From contig USFK01000082.1 in the NCBI GenBank assembly GCA_900553935.1, positions 1 through 6,395 on the forward strand: DNA of 6,395 nt, read 5' to 3'. Shown here in pieces: positions 1-4,873 of this stretch. This DNA is from an uncultured Collinsella sp. (lineage in GTDB: Bacteria > Actinomycetota > Coriobacteriia > Coriobacteriales > Coriobacteriaceae). A model generated the notes under the pieces. It was not told where the DNA came from, ran no database searches, and was given only the letters and a program-made list of their open reading frames with translations. Every line of letters begins with the position of its first letter. Position 1 is the first letter of the stretch. A program made the translations under genes and the position numbers.

Positions 1-42
1 AGCTCCCGCCGCCCCGGTGACGGCGGCGGCAAGCGCAAGTAA
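1..42 (+). CDS. 3' end of an upstream gene (partial)
   Basis: Frame 1 is open from the window edge to TAA at 40-42 and encodes 13 residues, SSRRPGDGGGKRK. The tail is Gly-rich and strongly basic, of the kind found at the ends of nucleic-acid-binding proteins such as DEAD-box RNA helicases, but too little is present to name the gene. The strong intrinsic terminator that starts 34 bases after the stop supports a real gene end here. Confidence 0.5.
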   Translation, partial: SSRRPGDGGGKRK

Positions 43-75
43 CACACCCGTCGCGCGGTGAGGCGAGATGAGTTT

Positions 76-113
76 GGGCCCCGAGCAGATTATGCTCGGG
101 GCCCTTTTTGTTT
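76..113 (+). terminator. Intrinsic (Rho-independent) terminator of the upstream gene
   Basis: A perfect 12-bp stem (GGGCCCCGAGCA at 76-87 with TGCTCGGGGCCC at 93-104) closes a 5-base loop and is followed directly by TTTTTGTTT. This is a textbook terminator lying just after the partial gene at the window start. Confidence 0.95.
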
Positions 114-490
114 GCCGTATCCGATCGCTAGTTCAAATGTGATTTCCTCGGGAATGCATCTAGAGGATGCCGTGGGCCTGTTTCCTGCCATGCGGCAATG
201 GGTCCCATGGGGTGCGCCGTGCATTTTTTGGAGTATTCTGTAGTTCGAGTTGTCTGCATATGATTCGACGTCGCCAACGGTGGTCTTCGGATATCCCTAG
301 CGAGCGTTTTGAGCCAGATTTCGCCGTTTTCCGGAGCAGGGACGCGTTATTCTAGCCATGTCGGGACTTAAAATGATACGGCGCCCTACAGTTTTGCCCA
401 CCCGCGGCGGTGCTGGCGCGGTCACGTTGCAGAATACTCCGTTTTTTGCACGGGCCAGGATGGGGTACCTCGGGAGAACACGGCGGTATC

Positions 491-527
491 CCGTAAATAT
501 ATACAATCTGTACCGTAATTTATACAA
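491..527. repeat. AT-rich tandem direct repeat, 22-bp spacing
   Basis: CCGTAAATATATACAA (491-506) and CCGTAATTTATACAA (513-527) are near-identical when one gap is allowed. They start 22 bp apart, about two helical turns. The block is an AT-rich island in GC-rich surroundings. The second copy also forms the outer dyad TGTA-N10-TACA (510-526 region). It could be a regulator binding region for the ferredoxin gene, but no known regulator is identified. Confidence 0.45.
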
Positions 528-544
528 AACGAAGAGGCAGACAG

Positions 545-595
545 CGTAGGGTGGGTGCATTGGGGTGCTTGGTGCATTAAAACGGGGACCCTACG
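545..595. repeat. Inverted repeat enclosing three GGTGC repeats
   Basis: CGTAGGGT (545-552) is matched by ACCCTACG (588-595). Between them lie GGTGCATT (554-561), GGTGCTT (564-570) and GGTGCATT (571-578), all in the same orientation. The cluster overlaps the -35 region of the candidate promoter at 577-606, so an operator role is possible. A related motif recurs after the ferredoxin gene. Confidence 0.45.
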
Positions 596-606
596 TGCCG
601 TATACT
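577..606 (+). promoter_or_regulatory. Weak candidate promoter of the EFR1 ferredoxin gene
   Basis: TATACT (601-606) is a good -10 match. The only -35 candidate at a workable distance is TTAAAA (577-582), with an 18-bp spacer. This would give a leader of about 50 bases before the ATG at 664. The match is modest, and a different promoter further upstream is quite possible. Confidence 0.3.
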
Positions 607-663
607 CTGTCTGAATGTGAAAACGGCTTGACGCGTTGCCAGGCGTAGGGGGAGGGTGTCTAG

Positions 664-1425
664 ATGAGCGTATTCGAAATTGTGTTTAGTCCGACGGGTG
701 GAACGCAGAAGGTGTCTGGCCTTGTGGCTGGAGCGCTGGACAAAAAGACCGTTACCGTCGATCTGACCGATAGCGGGTTGGATTTCCACGAGGTCTCGAT
801 GACGAAGGACGACGTGGCTGTTATCTCCGTGCCAGCGTATGCCGGCAGAGTCCCTGCCGTGGCGGTCGACCGACTGAACATGGTTCACGGCAACGGAGCG
901 CGGGCCGTTCTGGTGTGCGTCTACGGAAACCGCGCGTTTGAGGACACGCTCGTAGAGCTGGAGGACGTTGCGAAGCATGCGGGATTCCGGGTAATCGCGG
1001 CAGTTGCAGCCATTGCAGAACATTCCATTGCGCGACAGTTTGCTGCCGGTCGTCCGGATGCGCAGGATGCGGCGCAGCTCGCAGAGTTTGCGCAGCAAAT
1101 TCAGCAAAAGCTGTTGGCTGAGGATACATCCGAGCCCTCTATTCCCGGCAATCGTCCTTATAAACAAGCCAGAGGTCACCGCATGGCACCTGAGGCAACA
1201 GAGGATTGCGTCTCCTGCGGTGCATGCGCCGCGGCGTGCCCCGTTTGCGCTATCGACAAGGGTGACCCCAAACGAGCAGCTGGCGAGGCGTGCATCTCCT
1301 GCATGCGCTGCATTGCCGTATGCCCACGAGGCGCTCGTAAGCTTGATCCCAACAAGCTATCCGCTGTTTCTCAGATGCTGAGCAAGGTTTGCGTCGTGCG
1401 GAAGGAATGCGAGCTCTTTGTCTAG
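664..1425 (+). CDS. EFR1-type flavodoxin/ferredoxin fusion protein (2x[4Fe-4S])
   Basis: This 253-residue soluble protein is a probable electron carrier. Residues 1-150 look like a flavodoxin-like domain: a beta strand then SPTGGTQK (9-16), the usual phosphate-binding loop for FMN, followed by VPAYAGRVP (57-65) and VYGNRAFEDTLVEL (87-100). The C-terminal part carries two ferredoxin cluster motifs, CxxCxxCxxxCP at Cys182/185/188/192 and at Cys210/213/216/220. This arrangement matches the EFR1 ferredoxin family common in anaerobes, where length near 250-260 residues is normal. The start is supported by GGGGGAGG at 648-655, 8 bases before the ATG. It stands alone, so its redox partners cannot be read from context. 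Cys195 and late Cys243 and Cys249 are extra and of unknown role. Family assignment is firm; the biochemical role is not established. Confidence 0.9.
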   Translation: MSVFEIVFSPTGGTQKVSGLVAGALDKKTVTVDLTDSGLDFHEVSMTKDDVAVISVPAYAGRVPAVAVDRLNMVHGNGARAVLVCVYGNRAFEDTLVELEDVAKHAGFRVIAAVAAIAEHSIARQFAAGRPDAQDAAQLAEFAQQIQQKLLAEDTSEPSIPGNRPYKQARGHRMAPEATEDCVSCGACAAACPVCAIDKGDPKRAAGEACISCMRCIAVCPRGARKLDPNKLSAVSQMLSKVCVVRKECELFV

Positions 1426-1436
1426 CGCATACGAAA

Positions 1437-1478
1437 TTGGTGCAATGGGGCCAGGTTAATCTGCACCAACCTGGTGCA
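1437..1478. repeat. Nested TTGGTGCA inverted repeats
   Basis: TTGGTGCA (1437-1444) pairs with TGCACCAA (1462-1469). TGCACCA (1462-1468) also forms a tight 17-bp palindrome with TGGTGCA (1472-1478). CCAGGTT (1451-1457) pairs with AACCTGG (1468-1474). These pairings exclude one another. No T tract follows on either strand, so it is not a standard terminator; it may be an operator or a dispersed repeat. Confidence 0.5.
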
Positions 1479-1484
1479 AACAAA

Positions 1485-1537
1485 CCTGTTCCCAACGCAC
1501 CAGAGTGAGGAGTGCCCCTGGGTGCCGGCGGGAAAGG
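1485..1537. repeat. Imperfect long hairpin, possible palindromic intergenic repeat
   Basis: CC-TG-TTCCC (1485-1493) and GCACCAG (1497-1503) are mirrored by CTGGGTGC (1518-1525, one bulged G) and GGGAA-A-GG (1530-1537). Together they can fold into one interrupted stem. The layout is like that of REP-type intergenic palindromes, but copy number cannot be judged from one window. Confidence 0.35.
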
Positions 1538-1561
1538 AACGTCCCCAAGTGCTGCCTAAAA

Positions 1562-1594
1562 ACCGTTTATCGGAGAATAAATACCGTTCACCGG
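1562..1594. promoter_or_regulatory. Twin CCG-N5-CGG boxes, candidate operator
   Basis: ACCGTTTATCGG (1562-1573) and ACCGTTCACCGG (1583-1594) agree at 10 of 12 positions and start exactly 21 bp apart, two helical turns. Each core is a CCG...CGG dyad. They end about 10 bases before the candidate -35 box at 1604, a typical place for activator binding. No cognate regulator is identified. Confidence 0.4.
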
Positions 1595-1603
1595 TCATAA
1601 TGA

Positions 1604-1631
1604 TTGTTCCGGCTTTGGGCTTGTCTACAAT
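1604..1631 (+). promoter_or_regulatory. Candidate promoter of the PTS operon
   Basis: TTGTTC (1604-1609) and TACAAT (1626-1631) are separated by 16 bp. The -10 box matches 5 of 6 consensus bases and the -35 box 3 of 6. Transcription would start near 1638, leaving a leader of roughly 130 bases that contains the RAT-like hairpin at 1653-1688. A weak -35 would fit a promoter that depends on an activator at the twin boxes just upstream. Confidence 0.4.
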
Positions 1632-1652
1632 AGGTCCCGTAAAAAGAAATGC

Positions 1653-1688
1653 GGAAGGTTACCGAGTCCCTCGGACGTGGGCCTAACC
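1653..1688 (+). promoter_or_regulatory. Candidate ribonucleic antiterminator (RAT)-like leader hairpin
   Basis: The 5' side reads GGAAGGTTAC (1653-1662), close to the GGATTGTTAC of LicT-type RAT sites as I recall them. CCGAG (1662-1666) pairs with CTCGG (1670-1674) around a 3-base loop, and GGTTA (1657-1661) can pair with TAACC (1684-1688), leaving a one-sided bulge. GCCTAACC (1681-1688) can instead pair with GGTTGGGC (1736-1743), so two exclusive folds exist. The downstream fold lacks a proper T tract (only TATATTTA), which weakens a simple termination model. The operon does encode a LicT-family protein, which is the main contextual support. Confidence 0.35.
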
Positions 1689-1752
1689 AAAGTCTTTGAA
1701 CGGGTGTGTCTCTATGGATGCATTCGCTTGATTTTGGTTGGGCTATATTTAT

Positions 1753-1759
1753 GAAGGGA
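1753..1759 (+). promoter_or_regulatory. Ribosome binding site fixing the EIIA start
   Basis: GAAGGGA lies 9 bases before ATG 1769. Earlier in-frame starts (GTG 1706, ATG 1718, ATG 1751) have no comparable site, and the residues they would add are not family-like. Confidence 0.7.
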
Positions 1760-1768
1760 CATGCCACC

Positions 1769-2281
1769 ATGGGTTTCTTTTCTCGCCTGATGGGCGGTTC
1801 GGATGAGCAGAAGACTGCAGCTTCCGAGTTCGAAATCCTCGCTCCCGTTTCCGGCGAGCTTGTTCATCTAGAAAATACCAATGACCCCGCTTTTAGCAGC
1901 CGTGCCGTGGGCGATGGCGTTGCCGTGGTTCCCCAAGAGGGAACGGTGTGCGCTCCTGTTTCCGGCACCGTCGCGGCGCTGTTTCCGACTGAGCACGCGC
2001 TGGGCATCATGTCCGACGACAGCTCTGCTCAGGTGATGCTGCATATCGGAATCGACACTGTTAAACTTGAGGGCAAGGGCTTCCATGCGCTTGTTGCTCA
2101 GGGTGACCATGTCGACGCGGGCCAGCCCCTCGTCGAGGTCGATTTTGACGCGGTCCGCGCCGCCGGCTTCGATCCCACGGTCTTCGTTATTGTGTGCGAG
2201 CGTTCGGAGAACTCGACTCTTCGTGAGCACGCTTCCGGCCCTGTTACTGTTAAAGAGCCTGTCGTCTGGCTTTCCGAGTAA
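1769..2281 (+). CDS. PTS EIIA component, glucose superfamily (EIIA-Glc type)
   Basis: A 170-residue cytoplasmic phosphocarrier that takes phosphate from HPr and gives it to the EIIB domain of the permease. The EIIA-Glc fold is seen in FEILAPVSGELVHLE (21-35), GDGVAVVPQEGTVCAPVSGTV (48-68) and LVEVDFDAV near residues 121-129. The phosphorylated histidine is His92 in LHIGIDTVKL, and the supporting active-site histidine is His76 in PTEHALGI. Length fits a free-standing EIIA; E. coli Crr is 169 residues. The ATG at 1769 is preferred over upstream in-frame starts because of its ribosome binding site. It is the first gene of the operon, 18 bases ahead of the antiterminator, so it probably serves the EIICB encoded downstream, which has no EIIA domain of its own. 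Whether it also acts as a general EIIA in the cell is unknown. Confidence 0.93.
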   Translation: MGFFSRLMGGSDEQKTAASEFEILAPVSGELVHLENTNDPAFSSRAVGDGVAVVPQEGTVCAPVSGTVAALFPTEHALGIMSDDSSAQVMLHIGIDTVKLEGKGFHALVAQGDHVDAGQPLVEVDFDAVRAAGFDPTVFVIVCERSENSTLREHASGPVTVKEPVVWLSE

Positions 2282-2299
2282 ATTCTTGTGGTGGGTACC

Positions 2300-3154
2300 G
2301 TGGTTATCAAGCGAGTTTTCAACAATAACGTCGCAATGGTCACTTCGGACGATGGCTCCGAGCTCATTGTCATCGGTCGAGGTCTCTGCTTTGGCCGTCA
2401 TGCCGGCGACGCTATCGATGAAGCATCGGTCGAAAAGACCTATGCGCTGCAGGAGGGCACTTCTCAGGATTCGCGTACGATTGACCGCTTGGCACATCTT
2501 TTGGAGTCCATCCCCACCGTCAACCTCGTGATTGCCGAGGACATTGTTCAGATGCTCCGTCGAGAGCTCAATGTTGATATCAACGACAAGATCCTCATTG
2601 CTCTCGCAGACCATATCGGCCTTGCTTTGGAGCGCGAGCGCAAGGGCGTCTCCTGCGAGAATCCGTTGCTGCTCGAGATCCAGCAGTTCTATCGCAAGGA
2701 GTATACGCTTGCGGGCCGTGCGCTGCAGATTGTCAAGGAGTATATGGGCATCCAGATGAGCGAAGAAGAGCAGGGTTTTATTACGCTGCATATCGTCAAC
2801 GCCACCATGCCGCAACGCTCCGACCGTCTCATCATCTCGGTCCAGCTTGTTCGCGATGTGCTCGCGATTGTTTCCGAGCGCTATGCTACGACCCTCGATA
2901 ACACCTCGCTGCCCTATGAGCGTTTCGTTCGCCATCTGCAGTTTTTCGCGCAGCGAGCGCTCGATCCCGCGGCCGGGCAAATCAATGGCGACGCGCTGTT
3001 CCGAATCGATGAAACGGCGTACCCGTGCGCATTCTCGTGCGCGGACGCCATAGCCGCCCACTTGTCGTCTACCTATAACGTTGTCGTTACCAATGCCGAG
3101 AAGAGTTATCTCGCTTACCACATTGTTAACCTGCTTGGAGAACCTGGTCTCTAG
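2300..3154 (+). CDS. licT: LicT/BglG-family transcriptional antiterminator
   Basis: A 284-residue RNA-binding antiterminator controlled by PTS phosphorylation. Residues 1-55 are the RNA-binding (CAT) domain: VIKRVFNNNVAMV, then ELIVIGRGLCFGRHAGDAID. Two PRD modules follow, about 65-170 and 171-284. All four regulatory histidines are present: His104 (LADHIG), His164 (EEQGFITLHIVNA), His212 (YERFVRHLQFFAQR) and His274 (EKSYLAYHIVNL). In LicT, EIIB-linked phosphorylation inhibits PRD1 while HPr phosphorylation of PRD2 activates. No ATG start exists; in-frame GTG codons lie at 2288, 2291 and 2300. GTG 2300 is chosen because it aligns the NNN motif at residues 8-10 as in B. subtilis LicT, but no start has a good ribosome binding site, so translation may be coupled to EIIA. 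Its RNA target may be the hairpin at 1653-1688. Confidence 0.93.
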   Translation: MVIKRVFNNNVAMVTSDDGSELIVIGRGLCFGRHAGDAIDEASVEKTYALQEGTSQDSRTIDRLAHLLESIPTVNLVIAEDIVQMLRRELNVDINDKILIALADHIGLALERERKGVSCENPLLLEIQQFYRKEYTLAGRALQIVKEYMGIQMSEEEQGFITLHIVNATMPQRSDRLIISVQLVRDVLAIVSERYATTLDNTSLPYERFVRHLQFFAQRALDPAAGQINGDALFRIDETAYPCAFSCADAIAAHLSSTYNVVVTNAEKSYLAYHIVNLLGEPGL

Positions 3155-3161
3155 GCATAAC

Positions 3162-3214
3162 GTGCCCACACATCGATTGATATGAGGCAGGGCTTATGGC
3201 CTTGTCCAGGGCAC
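3162..3214 (+). other. Candidate RNA hairpin between antiterminator and EIICB genes
   Basis: GTGCCC (3162-3167) pairs with GGGCAC (3209-3214). Inside, GGC (3186-3188) plus AGGGCT (3189-3194) can pair with GGCCTT (3198-3203) plus G(T)CC, allowing G-U pairs. The sequence after it, ATCTGTCTTAATTT, is moderately T-rich. It could be a weak attenuator or an mRNA-stabilising structure that raises EIICB expression; it could also be chance. Confidence 0.3.
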
Positions 3215-3234
3215 ATCTGTCTTAATTTGCGGAA

Positions 3235-3246
3235 AAGGAAGGGGAG
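3235..3246 (+). promoter_or_regulatory. Ribosome binding site fixing the EIICB start
   Basis: AAGGAAGGGGAG ends 7 bases before ATG 3254. An in-frame ATG at 3182 would add 24 residues (Cys- and Pro-containing, not family-like) and has no such site, so 3254 is the start. Confidence 0.8.
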
Positions 3247-3253
3247 TACCGCT

Positions 3254-4870
3254 ATGACCGCAAAAAAGAAGTTCAATTTCAAAGCGCCGTTGGAGGTGTT
3301 CGCGAAGTCAATCGTTCAGCCGATGATGTATCTCTCGGTTGCCGGCATTCTGCTCATCGTGGGCATTATTCTGACCAACAAGACCATTTGCGCCTTGATC
3401 CCCGTACTGGGCTCCGGTCCGTTCCAGCTTGTGGGCGCCGTTGTCTATCAGTCGCTGATGTTTATCATCAACAACCTCTCGATTCTGTTCTGCGTGGGCA
3501 TCGCCGGCGCCATGGCAAAGAAGAACAAGGGCCATGCTTCGCTGATCGCCCTGATGTCGTTCTTCCTGTTCCTGCAGGCTAACAACATCGTGCTCAACGC
3601 CACCGGCTCTCTTGCCGAAGCGAGCGGCATGCTCGGTCTTACCGGAACCGGTCAGAGCACCGTTATGGGCATTCAGGTGCTCGACACCGGCGTGTTTGGC
3701 GGCATCATTCTTGGTTGCATCACCGGTGCCGTGTTCAACAAGTACTCGAACAAGCAGTTCCCCATTGCCCTTTCGATGTTCTCGGGCGTTCGTTTTCCGT
3801 TCCTGATCATGATCATCATTTCCTGGATCATGGGTGCCGGCTTCTGCATCGTTTGGCCTCCGGTTCAGGGTGCCATCTCCTCCGTCGCCGGCATTATTAA
3901 GGAATCCGGCAACATCGGCCTCTTTATTTACGGCATGCTCAACAAGCTGCTCGTTCCTACCGGTCTGCACCACCTCATCTACACCCCGTTCCAGTTCTCC
4001 GATGTGGGTGGCACCCTGACGCTGGGCGATCAGGTTATCGCCGGCGCCTATCCCATCCGTGTCGCCGAGATGGCAATGACGGGCCAGCCCTTCTCCGATA
4101 GCACCTACTTCAACAGCTACACCTTCAACAACCTGTGGCCCTACATCGGTATCGGTCTCGCCTTTATCTTCACCGCTTACAAGGGGAACAAGGATAAGAC
4201 CAAGGCCGTTATCATCCCGCTGATCATCACCGCCGTGCTCTCCTGTGTCACCGAGCCCATGGACTTCCTCTTTGTCTTTGCCGCTCCCGTGCTCTTTGTC
4301 GTTCACTCGGTTCTTTCCGGTATCTTCCTGGTCCTGCTCAAGGTTCTCTCCGTGCCCGCTTCGACTGCAGGCGGCATCATCAACATCGTGGTTTCCAACC
4401 TGGTCCTCGGTGCCGACAAGACCAACTGGCCGGTTATGCTGGTGCTTGGAGTCGTCAACGCCGCGCTGTACTTCTTCCTCTTCACCTTCCTTATTAAGAA
4501 GCTCAACCTCCACACGCCTGGTCGCGAGGAGGAGTCCGAGCTCGCCGAGTCCGTTGCCGAGGGCGAGGCCGCCGCGTCTGTTGCGGTGAAGCAGGGCGCT
4601 GTTGCCGCAGCTCCCGCAGAGGGCGTCGATGCAGGCATTGCCGACCTGGTCGCAGGTCTTGGTGGCAAGGACAACATCGAGGAGCTCGAGAACTGCTTTA
4701 CGCGTCTCCGCGTGAACGTTAAGAACCCGGACCTCATCAATGAGGACCTCATCAACCACGTGCCCAACAGCGGCATCAACCGCAACGGCAATAATATCCA
4801 GATCATCTTTGGCATGAAGGTCGCCGAGATGCGCGACAAGGTCGAAAACGCAATTGAGAAGGAGCAGTAA
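3254..4870 (+). CDS. PTS EIICB permease, alpha-glucoside (MalX/GlvC/AglA) type
   Basis: A 538-residue membrane permease that imports and phosphorylates an alpha-glucoside. Residues 1-420 form the EIIC domain with about ten hydrophobic segments, starting near 23-41 and including 141-161, 180-200, 297-308 and 340-365. Family signatures include VPTGLHHLIYTPF (234-246) and CVTEPMDFLF (331-340), the sugar-site TEP motif. An Ala/Glu-rich linker (about 422-460) joins it to the EIIB domain (461-538), whose phosphorylated cysteine is Cys481 in ENCFTRLRV. There is no EIIA domain; that is supplied by the first gene of the operon. The GH4 6-phospho-alpha-glucosidase immediately downstream supports an alpha-glucoside such as maltose, isomaltose or sucrose isomers over glucose or N-acetylglucosamine. 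The exact substrate cannot be read from sequence. MalX, GlvC and AglA are related names, so no symbol is given. Confidence 0.92.
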   Translation: MTAKKKFNFKAPLEVFAKSIVQPMMYLSVAGILLIVGIILTNKTICALIPVLGSGPFQLVGAVVYQSLMFIINNLSILFCVGIAGAMAKKNKGHASLIALMSFFLFLQANNIVLNATGSLAEASGMLGLTGTGQSTVMGIQVLDTGVFGGIILGCITGAVFNKYSNKQFPIALSMFSGVRFPFLIMIIISWIMGAGFCIVWPPVQGAISSVAGIIKESGNIGLFIYGMLNKLLVPTGLHHLIYTPFQFSDVGGTLTLGDQVIAGAYPIRVAEMAMTGQPFSDSTYFNSYTFNNLWPYIGIGLAFIFTAYKGNKDKTKAVIIPLIITAVLSCVTEPMDFLFVFAAPVLFVVHSVLSGIFLVLLKVLSVPASTAGGIINIVVSNLVLGADKTNWPVMLVLGVVNAALYFFLFTFLIKKLNLHTPGREEESELAESVAEGEAAASVAVKQGAVAAAPAEGVDAGIADLVAGLGGKDNIEELENCFTRLRVNVKNPDLINEDLINHVPNSGINRNGNNIQIIFGMKVAEMRDKVENAIEKEQ

Positions 4871-4873
4871 ACA

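Larger units (their letters stand above)
116..663. other. Intergenic region of about 550 bases without a convincing gene
   Basis: Short open frames occur here on both strands, but none has a good ribosome binding site, a recognisable protein or codon use like the neighbouring genes. The first part (116-480) shows only minor dyads, for example ATGGG-T-CCCAT at 198-208. The second part holds an AT-rich direct repeat (491-527), a cluster of GGTGC repeats inside an inverted repeat (545-595), and a weak promoter candidate ahead of the ferredoxin gene. No tRNA, rRNA or CRISPR pattern was seen. Confidence 0.7.
1426..1768. other. Intergenic region between ferredoxin gene and PTS operon
   Basis: No gene is supported in these 343 bases. 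From left to right they hold a set of TTGGTGCA-type inverted repeats (1437-1478), an imperfect long hairpin (1485-1537), two CCG-N5-CGG boxes (1562-1594), a candidate promoter (1604-1631), a RAT-like hairpin (1653-1688) and the ribosome binding site of the EIIA gene. No intrinsic terminator with a T tract follows the ferredoxin gene. Confidence 0.7.

Noticed and set aside
120..160. GTTCAAAT resembling a tRNA T-loop
   Set aside because: The flanking bases cannot form the T-stem, and no acceptor or anticodon arm fits around it.
58..560. Several 60-90 codon open frames in the first intergenic region
   Set aside because: No ribosome binding sites, no family resemblance, and one runs through the terminator at 76-109.
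628..633. TTGACG as a -35 box for the EFR1 gene
   Set aside because: A -10 box at the right spacing would fall at the ribosome binding site (around 650-656), and the bases there are GGGGAGG rather than a -10 motif.
577..1179. 200-codon minus-strand open frame opposite the EFR1 gene
   Set aside because: Cys/Arg/His-rich antisense translation with no domain, while the plus strand has a full flavodoxin/ferredoxin protein.
2237..2275. GTTACTG followed by GCCTG near the end of the EIIA gene, resembling a RAT site
   Set aside because: It lies within conserved coding sequence, the upper stem does not pair well, and no terminator follows before the antiterminator gene.
1868..3169. 433-codon open frame on the minus strand opposite EIIA and LicT
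   Set aside because: It is a shadow of two genes with clear family motifs and has no recognisable protein features of its own.
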